Assembly: GCA_963837165.1 (NCBI GenBank)
Contig: CAWIMD010000011.1
Span: forward strand, 1 to 64,000
DNA length: 64,000 bases
Direction: 5' to 3'
Origin: JAENWD01 sp963837165
GTDB taxonomy: Bacteria; Acidobacteriota; Vicinamibacteria; Vicinamibacterales; JAENWD01
The notes beneath the pieces were generated by a model. That model did not search any database. It worked only from the letters and a program-made list of their open reading frames with translations, and was not told where the DNA came from. Shown piece by piece: positions 19,352 to 26,337 of this stretch. Made by a program: the position numbers and the translations under genes. Numbering within the stretch: position 1 is the stretch's first letter; each line of letters opens with the position of its first letter.

Positions 19352-20722
19352 CTACTGCCCCAGGGCCCGCGCGAGCCGCGCTTCGGCCAGGCGGACGCCA
19401 GCCAGCGCCCGCGTGCGACCCAGATCCGCCTCGAGCAGATCCTGCTGGGCATCGAGCAGGTCGGTGCTCGTCGCCACGCCGGCCGTGAAGCGCTCCTGCA
19501 CGACCCGGCGCGCCTCGGTCGCGCTCGTGACGGCGTCCGCGGCGGGCGCCACCTGCGCGCGTGCGGACTCGAGATCCAGCCGGCGCTGTCGCACCTCGAG
19601 CGCGATCTGGCTGTCGAGCTCGGCCAGCCGTTCGTGGAGGGCCGTCGCCTGCAGCCTCGCCTCGGCGACCTCCGCGCCGGTGCGGCCCCAGCTCCAGAGC
19701 GTCCACGACACGTTCACGCCCACGTCCCACGACGGCTTCCACGCGGCCTCGCGCGGGAAGATCCGCGGGTTGGGCCGCGCGTAGTCCGCCCCGGCGACGA
19801 TGCCGATGACCGGGAAGAGACCGGCGCGGGCCGAGTCGATGCGCGCGGCGGCGGCATCGGTGCGGAAACTGAGCGCCTGGCGGTCGGCACGGTGGGCGAC
19901 GGCGTCGGCGGCAAGCTCGGCCTGCGTGCCCGGCGGCGCCCCCGGGCCGGCCGGCGCCTCCTCCAGCACCGCGTCCAGCTCGTAGGTGGCGTCCAGCGGC
20001 GCGCCGATCAGGCGCGACAGGGCGGCGCGCGCCGAATCGCGCTGGTTCTCGGCCTCGAGGAGCAGCGTGTGCTGCCGCGCCACGCGCGTCTGCACCGTGA
20101 GCACGTCGTTCGGGGGCAGGAAGCCCGCGTTCTTCCTGGCCTGCACGTCCCGCAGCTGGCCCTCGACCCGCGTCACCGACTCGCGAACCACGCGGACCGA
20201 TTCGGTCCCGGTCACCAGCGCCCAGAACGCCCGGGTCGTCTCGAGCCGGAGATCGGCGCGCGCGTTCTCCACGTCCCGGCCGGACGCCTGGCGTTCGGCG
20301 TCGGCGGCGCGCTCCAGCGCGCCGGCCCGGCCTCCCGTGAAGATCGGCCACTGCATGTCGAGGCGGCTGCGCCAGTTGTCCGGTACGTCCGGGTAGATCA
20401 GCTTGAACGTGCCGTCCGGCTGCGGGAACCCGAACTCGTCCACGTGGTTCGTGCGCTCGTACCCCGCCTGCGCCGAGAGCACCGGCAGGTCGCTCGTCTT
20501 CCGCTGGTCCACGACGGCGGCGGCCGCGCCCTCGCGCGCGCGCAGCTCCGCCAGCACGTGGCTGACCTCGAGCGCCCGGGCAAGGGCCTCCTCCAGCGTC
20601 AGGCGCGCCGGCACCGGCCGGTCGAGGACGGCGTGCGCGCCCCGGCCGGCGGCGGGCGCCTGGCCGGCGCCGGCCGACGCCGCGCACAGCGTGAGGGTGA
20701 GAGCAGCAGCGACAACTCGCAT
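19352..20722 (-). CDS. TolC-family outer-membrane efflux protein
   Basis: A 456-residue outer-membrane factor forming the exit duct of a tripartite pump. It has a Sec signal peptide (MRVVAAALTLTLCAASAGAG), then two TolC-type repeats rich in Ala, Glu and Arg with long coiled helices. It includes the segments VARQHTLLLEAENQRDSARA and LLDAQQDLLEADLGRTRAL. Placed between the two ATPase genes, which is unusual. The start is preceded by a GGACGG-type ribosome site. Operon context fixes its partner as the HlyD adaptor. Confidence 0.88.
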   Translation of the reverse strand: MRVVAAALTLTLCAASAGAGQAPAAGRGAHAVLDRPVPARLTLEEALARALEVSHVLAELRAREGAAAAVVDQRKTSDLPVLSAQAGYERTNHVDEFGFPQPDGTFKLIYPDVPDNWRSRLDMQWPIFTGGRAGALERAADAERQASGRDVENARADLRLETTRAFWALVTGTESVRVVRESVTRVEGQLRDVQARKNAGFLPPNDVLTVQTRVARQHTLLLEAENQRDSARAALSRLIGAPLDATYELDAVLEEAPAGPGAPPGTQAELAADAVAHRADRQALSFRTDAAAARIDSARAGLFPVIGIVAGADYARPNPRIFPREAAWKPSWDVGVNVSWTLWSWGRTGAEVAEARLQATALHERLAELDSQIALEVRQRRLDLESARAQVAPAADAVTSATEARRVVQERFTAGVATSTDLLDAQQDLLEADLGRTRALAGVRLAEARLARALGQ

Positions 20723-20728
20723 GGTGGC

Positions 20729-21667
20729 TTACCGTCCTTGGGGCGCGGCTTCCTCGAGCCGCGCGATGAACACGTCTTCGAGCGAGGCGGGCACGACCCG
20801 CGCGCCGTGGATGGCGAATCCCTGGCCCTGGAGCGCGCCCGCGACGTGCTGCACCGGGTCTCCCGCCAGCCCCTGTTCCAGGCGGACGTGCGCACGCTCG
20901 CCGAACACATGGACGTCCACGACGCCGGGAAGCGCCGTCAGCACGGGCACCGCCCGAGCCTGGTCCGGGACGACGACCTCCACCATGACGCCGGGGAGCT
21001 GGCGCCGGAGGGCGTCCGGGGTGTCGAGCGCGAGGACGCGCCCCTCGTGCAGCAGGGCAATCCGGTGGCAACGCTCCGCTTCGTCCAGGTAGGGCGTGCT
21101 GACGAGAATCGTGATGCCCTGGTCCAGGAACTCGGCAAGCAGCTTCCAGAACTCGCGGCGCGAGACCGGGTCGACGCCGGTCGTCGGCTCGTCGAGCAGG
21201 ATGACCCTGGGCTCGTGGACGAGCGTGCAGGCCAGCGCCAGCTTCTGCTTCATGCCCCCGGACAACCGATCGGCCAGGCGCGACCGGAACGCCAGCAGCT
21301 GCGTGAGCTCGAGCAGGCGCGTGCGGCGGTCGCCGTAGTCCCAGAGGCCGTGAATCTCGGCGAAGAACGCGATGTTCTCGTCGATGCTCAGATCGCCGTA
21401 GAGACTGAAGCGCTGAGAGAGATAGCCCACCGATCGGGTGACGGCATGGTGCTCGCGCACAGGATCGTGCCCGAGGATCCGCACGCTGCCGCCGTCGACG
21501 TGCAGCAGCCCGCAGAGCAGACGGATGGTCGTCGTCTTCCCGGCGCCGTCGGGGCCGATGAGCCCGAACATCTCGCCCGGCGCGACGTCGAACGAGACGC
21601 CGTCGAGCGCGGTGAGCGCGCCGTAGCGCTTGGTGACGTTCTCGAGGTGGAGCGCGCGGTCAGCCAT
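20729..21667 (-). CDS. ABC exporter ATPase 2
   Basis: A second ABC ATPase, 312 residues, with canonical motifs: Walker A GPDGAGKTTT, signature LSGGMKQKLALA, Walker B VILLDEPTTGVDPVSRR and switch His replaced by TPYLDEAERC (a Thr-Pro where many have T-T-H). It is closely related to ATPase 1 but retains the canonical signature, so the pair resembles the two halves of YbhF encoded separately and split by TolC. ATG 21667 lies 8 bp after the HlyD stop. Confidence 0.88.
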   Translation of the reverse strand: MADRALHLENVTKRYGALTALDGVSFDVAPGEMFGLIGPDGAGKTTTIRLLCGLLHVDGGSVRILGHDPVREHHAVTRSVGYLSQRFSLYGDLSIDENIAFFAEIHGLWDYGDRRTRLLELTQLLAFRSRLADRLSGGMKQKLALACTLVHEPRVILLDEPTTGVDPVSRREFWKLLAEFLDQGITILVSTPYLDEAERCHRIALLHEGRVLALDTPDALRRQLPGVMVEVVVPDQARAVPVLTALPGVVDVHVFGERAHVRLEQGLAGDPVQHVAGALQGQGFAIHGARVVPASLEDVFIARLEEAAPQGR

Positions 21668-21675
21668 GTCGTCGG

Positions 21676-22728
21676 CTACTTCAAGGGCAGGTCGGCTTCG
21701 ACGGGCATGCCCGGCTTGAGGACGCCCTTGCTGTTGTCCGCGGTGACCTTCACCCGGTACACGAGCTTCGAGCGCTCCTCGGCGGTCTGGACGTTCTTCG
21801 GCGTGAACTCGGCACGTGGGGAGATGAACGTCACCTTGCCAGGGATGCCCGGCCCTCCGGCATCGGTGTGGAGCGTGGCCGATTGGCCGAGGGTCAACCG
21901 CGGCAGCAGGGGCTCGTCCACGAAGACCTCGCCCCAGGCGTGGTCCAGATCGGTGATGACCACGAGCGGCGTCCGCGGCGCCACGAGCTCGCCCGCGTTC
22001 ACGAGCTTCTGCGTGACCACGCCGCCAATCGGCGCCGCGACCGTGGCATCGTCCAGCGCCTTCTGCAGCGTGGCAATCTGCGCGTCCACGGTGGCGATCC
22101 GCGCGCGGGCGGCCTGGATCTCCTCGCGTCGCGACCCGGCCTTCACGCGGGCCGCGCCTTCCTGGGCCGCTTTTGCCTGCTCCTGCTCGGCGGCCAGGCG
22201 CTGCCGTGCCACGTCGCGACGCGCGCGCGCGTCGTCTCTCGCCTTCTGCGAGCCGGCGTTGGCGGCCAGCAGCGCTTCGTATCGATTGAGGTCCGCCTGC
22301 GCGTTCTGCAGCTCGGCCTCGGCGGCGGTCACTTCCGCGGCGGCCGCCTGAGCCTGCGCCTGCGTCTGCCGGATGTCCTCCGGACGCGAGCCCGCCAGGA
22401 GCAGGCGCAACTGGGCCTCGGCCTGGTCGCGCTCGGCGCGCGTCCTGGCGAGCGCGAGCTCCGTGTCGCGCGTGTCGAGGGTCGCGATGAGGTCGCCGGC
22501 GCCGACGCGATCGCCTTCGATGACCTTCAGCTCGAGAATGCGCCCTCCAACCTCCGGAGCGACCTGCACGTCGTCGGCCTCGACGTGACCCGAGACGCGC
22601 ACGCTGTTGGTCGGCACGTTGGTGGCGCACGCGGCGGCGAAGACCACGGCGAGAGCGGCGGGCAGGCGCCGGACGGCGCGGGCGCCGCTCGAGGGCAGCG
22701 AACGGAAGTCAGCGAGTCGGATCGGCAT
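21676..22728 (-). CDS. HlyD-family efflux adaptor lipoprotein
   Basis: This is the periplasmic adaptor linking the ABC-2 permeases to TolC. The 350-residue protein has a signal region ending in the lipobox FAAAC, then a split lipoyl/barrel-sandwich domain (VAPEVGGRILELKVIEGDRV and VAAPIGGVVTQKLVNAGELV). Between them lies a long Ala/Gln/Arg-rich coiled-coil hairpin (about residues 100-220). It is similar in organisation to YbhG. Its first 20 bp overlap the 3' end of the tetR gene, so regulator and pump are co-translated. Confidence 0.9.
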   Translation of the reverse strand: MPIRLADFRSLPSSGARAVRRLPAALAVVFAAACATNVPTNSVRVSGHVEADDVQVAPEVGGRILELKVIEGDRVGAGDLIATLDTRDTELALARTRAERDQAEAQLRLLLAGSRPEDIRQTQAQAQAAAAEVTAAEAELQNAQADLNRYEALLAANAGSQKARDDARARRDVARQRLAAEQEQAKAAQEGAARVKAGSRREEIQAARARIATVDAQIATLQKALDDATVAAPIGGVVTQKLVNAGELVAPRTPLVVITDLDHAWGEVFVDEPLLPRLTLGQSATLHTDAGGPGIPGKVTFISPRAEFTPKNVQTAEERSKLVYRVKVTADNSKGVLKPGMPVEADLPLK

Positions 22729-23353
22729 GAACAGGGTCCTTGCGAAGTGAGCGGAGCGCCACGTCCTGCAGGTATCGGACGAACGGGGCCAGGTCGAGCG
22801 GCGGCTGGGCCAGGCCGAGGTCGCGGATGCGCCGGCGGATCGGCGCGTTCGAGGTCACCAGCACGAGCGAGCCGAGCAGCATGAAATGGAGCGCGATCGG
22901 GTCTGCCTCGGTGAACGCCCCGGACCGGCGGCCCTCCGAGATGATCCCGTGAATCATCGGGACGATGGTCGTCATGTGGCGGAGCGTGTCGTTGTCGAGA
23001 TGCACGCCGCCGTCGGCCAGCTCCCGGAGGAGGATCGGGGGCAGCGACGGGTTCTCGGTCAAGTGTGCCGCGAGCTCCTGGACCCACCGGCGGACCTTGT
23101 CCTCGGCCGGAACGTCTGAGGCGGCCACGGCAGCCAGCCGTGCGACGAAGCCCGAAATCCCGTGCCGCAGGACTTCGCGGTACAGGCCAAGTTTGTTCCC
23201 GAAGTAATAGTAGATAAGGGCTTTATTGACGTCTGCCCGCGTGGCGAGCGCCTCGACGCGTGCCGCGGCAAAGCCCCGGATGGCGAACTCCTCGCGGGCG
23301 GCAAGCAGGATGGCGTCTCGGGCCTCGGACGGTGGGTTGCGGGATCTGGCCAC
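22709..23353 (-). CDS. TetR-family repressor of the efflux operon
   Basis: A 214-residue regulator with an N-terminal helix-turn-helix (AREEFAIRGFAAARVEALATRADVNKALIYYYFGNK, residues about 19-54). The ligand-binding helical domain resembles YbiH/CecR-type regulators that control ybhGFSR. The start is GTG 23353, directly downstream of a palindrome in its promoter. It is probably autoregulatory and controls the whole HlyD-ABC-TolC operon that follows. The inducing compound is unknown. Confidence 0.9.
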   Translation of the reverse strand: MARSRNPPSEARDAILLAAREEFAIRGFAAARVEALATRADVNKALIYYYFGNKLGLYREVLRHGISGFVARLAAVAASDVPAEDKVRRWVQELAAHLTENPSLPPILLRELADGGVHLDNDTLRHMTTIVPMIHGIISEGRRSGAFTEADPIALHFMLLGSLVLVTSNAPIRRRIRDLGLAQPPLDLAPFVRYLQDVALRSLRKDPVHADPTR

Positions 23354-23358
23354 TGCTT

Positions 23359-23376
23359 AGTTTAACCAAACGGTTA
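23359..23376 (-). promoter_or_regulatory. TetR operator and -10 box of the efflux operon
   Basis: The inverted repeat TAACC-GTTT-GGTTA (23376-23363 on the minus strand) overlaps a -10-like TAAACT (23364-23359). The -10 ends only 6 nt before the GTG start, so the mRNA would be essentially leaderless. Half-sites of this kind fit TetR binding. The surrounding AT-rich patch contrasts with the GC-rich genes. Confidence 0.6.
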
Positions 23377-23443
23377 GTTAATAACTATACGCTCGTGTCG
23401 AGCCTGTCAAGCCCGATGAACCCGGCGGCGCGGCGTCAAGTCC

Positions 23444-23488
23444 TTGGGGTCAGGCCCTGTTAAGAGGCTTAACAGGGCCTGACCCCAA
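23444..23488. repeat. Perfect 21-bp inverted repeat (REP-like palindrome)
   Basis: Left arm 23444-23464 (begins TTGGGGTCAGGCCCTG) and right arm 23468-23488 are perfectly complementary over 21 bp with loop AGG. It lies between divergent genes, so it is not at a transcript end. Intergenic palindromes containing GGGGTCAGGCC are common in several high-GC bacteria and are thought to be REP-like elements moved by RAYT transposases. No such transposase lies here. Confidence 0.85.
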
Positions 23489-23515
23489 CCTACACCGGGC
23501 GTCTACACTGGGGCC

Positions 23516-24415
23516 ATGCGCGTTGTCGTGACCGGCGGGACGGGATTCCTCGGGACGGCCGTCGTCGATGCGCTCACAGCGCGTGGGGACCACGTCACGG
23601 TGCTCACGCGGAAGGGGCGCGGGCGGTCACGCGTGACCGAAGTGGAGTGGACCCCCGACGGAAACACCGGCGGCTGGGCAACCGCGCTCGACGGCGCGGA
23701 CGCGGTCGTTCACCTTGCCGGCGAGTCCCTCGACGCGCATCGGTGGACGCCCGCCAGGAAGGCGGCCATTGTCGAGAGTCGGGTCGCTTCCACGCGGAGC
23801 GTCTTGGCGGCCCTGCACCAGGCGACCGACCGGCCCCGGGTGCTCGTGAGCAGTTCCGCGGTCGGGTACTACGGCCCGCACGGGGACGAGGTCGTCACCG
23901 AAGATGCGGCGCCGGGCCGCGACTTCCTCGCCAGGCTGTGCGTGGACTGGGAGCGCGAGGCGCAGCGCGCCGAGGCGGACGGCGTGCGCGTCCTGATGCT
24001 GCGATCGGGGCTGATCCTGGCGCGCGACGGCGGGGCGCTGGCGCGGATGCTGCTGCCGTTCCGGCTCGGCATCGGCGGGCCGCTGGGCTCTGGCCGGCAG
24101 TACTGGCCGTGGATCCATCGCGACGACTGGGTGTCGCTCGTCGCGCTGCTCCTGTCGCACCCGTCGGCCAGCGGGCCGTTCAACCTCACCGCGCCCACCC
24201 CGGTGACGAACCGGGAGTTCACGCGCGTCCTGGGCCGGGTGCTGCACCGGCCGGCGTTCCTGCCGGTTCCGGCATTCGCGCTGCGACTCGCGCTCGGAGA
24301 GATGGCCGACGTGGTGCTCACCGGCCAGCGCGCCGTGCCCGCGCGCGCTCAGGGGCTCGGGTACTCGTTCCGGTACGACGCCCTCGGGCCCGCCCTGAAG
24401 TCGGCGCTTGGCTGA
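23516..24415 (+). CDS. TIGR01777-type NAD(P)-binding SDR protein
   Basis: A 299-residue extended short-chain dehydrogenase/epimerase-like protein of the SDR39U1 (YfcH) group. The Rossmann loop is VTGGTGFLGTAV (5-16). The family blocks VVHLAGE, RVLVSSSAVGYYG, and the Tyr-less site typical of this group are visible, as is the C-terminal DUF1731-like tail beginning RPAFLPVPAFALRLALGEMA. Biochemical role is unproven. Some homologues influence cell division. It stands alone between repeat elements. Confidence 0.85.
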   Translation: MRVVVTGGTGFLGTAVVDALTARGDHVTVLTRKGRGRSRVTEVEWTPDGNTGGWATALDGADAVVHLAGESLDAHRWTPARKAAIVESRVASTRSVLAALHQATDRPRVLVSSSAVGYYGPHGDEVVTEDAAPGRDFLARLCVDWEREAQRAEADGVRVLMLRSGLILARDGGALARMLLPFRLGIGGPLGSGRQYWPWIHRDDWVSLVALLLSHPSASGPFNLTAPTPVTNREFTRVLGRVLHRPAFLPVPAFALRLALGEMADVVLTGQRAVPARAQGLGYSFRYDALGPALKSALG

Positions 24416-24454
24416 ACCCGCGCGTTCGTCAACGGTCCTTTTCACGGAGCGCAC

Positions 24455-24512
24455 CGGAGGTGTCTGACACCGCTCCGCCACATGTAGCGCAGACCTTCAG
24501 GTCTGCCAACGG
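24455..24512. repeat. Two intergenic hairpins, including a REP unit shared with 46485-46656
   Basis: 24455-24477 holds CGGAG-GTGTC-T-GACAC-CG-CTCCG, an interrupted palindrome. 24484-24512 is one copy of the repeat that also occurs four times at 46485-46656, here in the opposite orientation, with arms GCAGACCT/AGGTCTGC. The tandem copies have GCAGGCCT/AGGCCTGC, so the base changes are compensatory and pairing is kept. The two hairpins lie between convergent genes and could also stop transcription. Confidence 0.75.
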
Positions 24513-24522
24513 CCGCCGGGCC

Positions 24523-25074
24523 CTACACCGTACCGAACATGACTTTGGGTCCGGTCGGCGTCGGGGCGCCGCCCGCCGGCTCGAGCGTCACCGTCATGGC
24601 CACCGGCGTGGGGATGTCGGGCGCCGTCGCGAAGACGGCATCCACGCGGCCGTTCGGGTCGGGTGAGAGCAGACCGGCGCTGATCGGCGCCGCGCGGTGC
24701 GTGACGACCCAGACCTGGTACGTCCGGCCGGCGGGCGCCTGAGGAAGCGCGGTGGCCGAGAACACCATTCCGCGCGTGCGGCTCCAGAACGCGCGTCCCC
24801 GGGCGCCGGCTGCAAGGCCCGGCAGCCCCGCCAGATCGAACCGCGCAACGTCCGGGGCCTCGAGGATGGCGACGGCCAATCGACTCGTCTCGGCGGCGTC
24901 CCTGAGCGCCGCCTGGCCCGCGTCGATTGCCGCGGCCGCTGTGCGGGCTTCCTCCAGCTGGCGATTGAGCTCGGCGAGGTGGCCGCGCGCGCGGACGCCG
25001 TCAACCCCCAGATAGGCGGCAAGGACGAGCGAGGAGGCGGCCGCCAGCCATGCCACGGGGGTGCCGCGCATCAT
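24523..25074 (-). CDS. Membrane-anchored RskA-C-like (anti-sigma K family) protein
   Basis: 183 residues: an N-terminal TM segment (VAWLAAASSLVLAAYLGVDG), a coiled coil (RGHLAELNRQLEEARTAAAAI), then a beta-rich domain with TYQVWVVTHRAAPISAGLLSPDPNGR and a C-terminal MTVTLEPAGGAPTPTGPKVMFG. This C-terminal block is typical of the extracytoplasmic domain of RskA anti-sigma factors. The N-terminal zinc-finger that would bind a sigma factor is absent, and no sigma gene is adjacent, so function as an anti-sigma factor is doubtful. It overlaps the preceding flavoprotein gene by ATGA. Confidence 0.75.
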   Translation of the reverse strand: MMRGTPVAWLAAASSLVLAAYLGVDGVRARGHLAELNRQLEEARTAAAAIDAGQAALRDAAETSRLAVAILEAPDVARFDLAGLPGLAAGARGRAFWSRTRGMVFSATALPQAPAGRTYQVWVVTHRAAPISAGLLSPDPNGRVDAVFATAPDIPTPVAMTVTLEPAGGAPTPTGPKVMFGTV

Positions 25075-26330
25075 CTCGCGGCTGGCTGGGCGCCGGCCGG
25101 CTCCGGTCCGGGCGCACCGGTGGACTGGGCGCCGAACACGTGGCGCAGGACCATGCGGGCAGCCGCGGCCGGCGCGGCCAGCAGCATCCGGCGGCGCGCG
25201 TCACGATAAGCCACCTCGCCCTTGGCGTAGCGGACGATCAGATCGGCGACCGCGGGCAGGCGTCGGGCGCCGCCGACCATCGCGTCGATCCGGGCAGGCG
25301 AGGTGAGCAGATCGCGCTGCACGAGCACCGCGTCGCGCAGCTCCGTGCCAATCTCGGCGCGCCACAGCCGCTCGTAGCTCGCGGGCGCGCCGGCGGCAAT
25401 CGCACGCGCCGCCAGGTCGCCCGACACCATCGCGTAGTAGATCCCCTCGGCCGTGATGCCGTTGACGAACCCCCCGGCATCTCCCGCCAGCAGCACGCGC
25501 GCGGTCGTCGTCTTCTTCAGCACGCCGCCGACCGGGATCTGGTACGGAGTGAAGTGCTCTCGGCTGGACGCGCCTCGAAGCACGCCGCGGCGGCAGAGCC
25601 CGTCCACGAACCCGGTCTGCAGCGTGTACGGCGCCGCTCCCACGCGCATGCGGTAGTAATCGAGCACATAGCCGATCCCCACGTTCACGTGGTCGCGCTT
25701 GGGAAAGACGTACGCGTAGCCCTCGTCGCCGGAGTAGCCGTAGGCCACCCACAACGTCTCCGGATCGACGCTCGCCAGGCGATCGCCTGGCGTCTCCTCC
25801 ATCATGTCCAGCGCGACGGCGCGTGCAGGCCATCCGCGGTTCAGGCCGAGCCGGCGGGCGACGACGCTGTAGACCCCATCGGCGGCGATGACGACCGGTG
25901 CACGGTGCTCGCCGCCGGCGCGATCGGTCAGGACCACCTCGTCGCGGGACTCGCGAGCCTGGGTGACGTCCACGCCCTCGCGCAGCTCGACCCCCGCCTC
26001 CTCCGCCAGCCGCACGAGCAGACCGTCGAACTCCACGCGCCGGATCATGAGCGCCGCCGGCGTGGGGGAGCTGAGGAGCACGCTCGTGCCGCCGGGCCCC
26101 TCCAGGTGCAGCCGCGAAATCCGGTGCGTGGGGATCCGCTCGAGCGCGGACGGCAGGTGCGGGAACCGGCGGAGAACACGCATGCTGATCGCGCCGCCGC
26201 ACGGCTTGTTCCGCGGGAACCGGGCACGATCGATCAGCTGCACCCGCGCACCGGCAAGGGCGAGCGCCCGCGCCGCGGTGGCCCCGGCCGGCCCGGCGCC
26301 GACGACGAGCACGTCGATCGGGTCAGCCAT
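25071..26330 (-). CDS. Geranylgeranyl-reductase-family FAD oxidoreductase
   Basis: A 419-residue flavoprotein with dinucleotide-binding motif DVLVVGAGPAGATAARALA (4-22), the KPCGGA motif of the geranylgeranyl reductase (ChlP/BchP-like) family, and GDAGGFVNGITAEGIYYAM in the FAD-binding C-terminal region. The family reduces isoprenoid double bonds in chlorophyll, archaeal lipids or quinone side chains. No photosynthesis genes are visible, so a lipid or quinone substrate is more likely. ATG 26330 is set by the NAD/FAD motif. An extra N-terminal frame is ignored. Confidence 0.85.
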   Translation of the reverse strand: MADPIDVLVVGAGPAGATAARALALAGARVQLIDRARFPRNKPCGGAISMRVLRRFPHLPSALERIPTHRISRLHLEGPGGTSVLLSSPTPAALMIRRVEFDGLLVRLAEEAGVELREGVDVTQARESRDEVVLTDRAGGEHRAPVVIAADGVYSVVARRLGLNRGWPARAVALDMMEETPGDRLASVDPETLWVAYGYSGDEGYAYVFPKRDHVNVGIGYVLDYYRMRVGAAPYTLQTGFVDGLCRRGVLRGASSREHFTPYQIPVGGVLKKTTTARVLLAGDAGGFVNGITAEGIYYAMVSGDLAARAIAAGAPASYERLWRAEIGTELRDAVLVQRDLLTSPARIDAMVGGARRLPAVADLIVRYAKGEVAYRDARRRMLLAAPAAAARMVLRHVFGAQSTGAPGPEPAGAQPAAR

Positions 26331-26337
26331 CCGCCCT

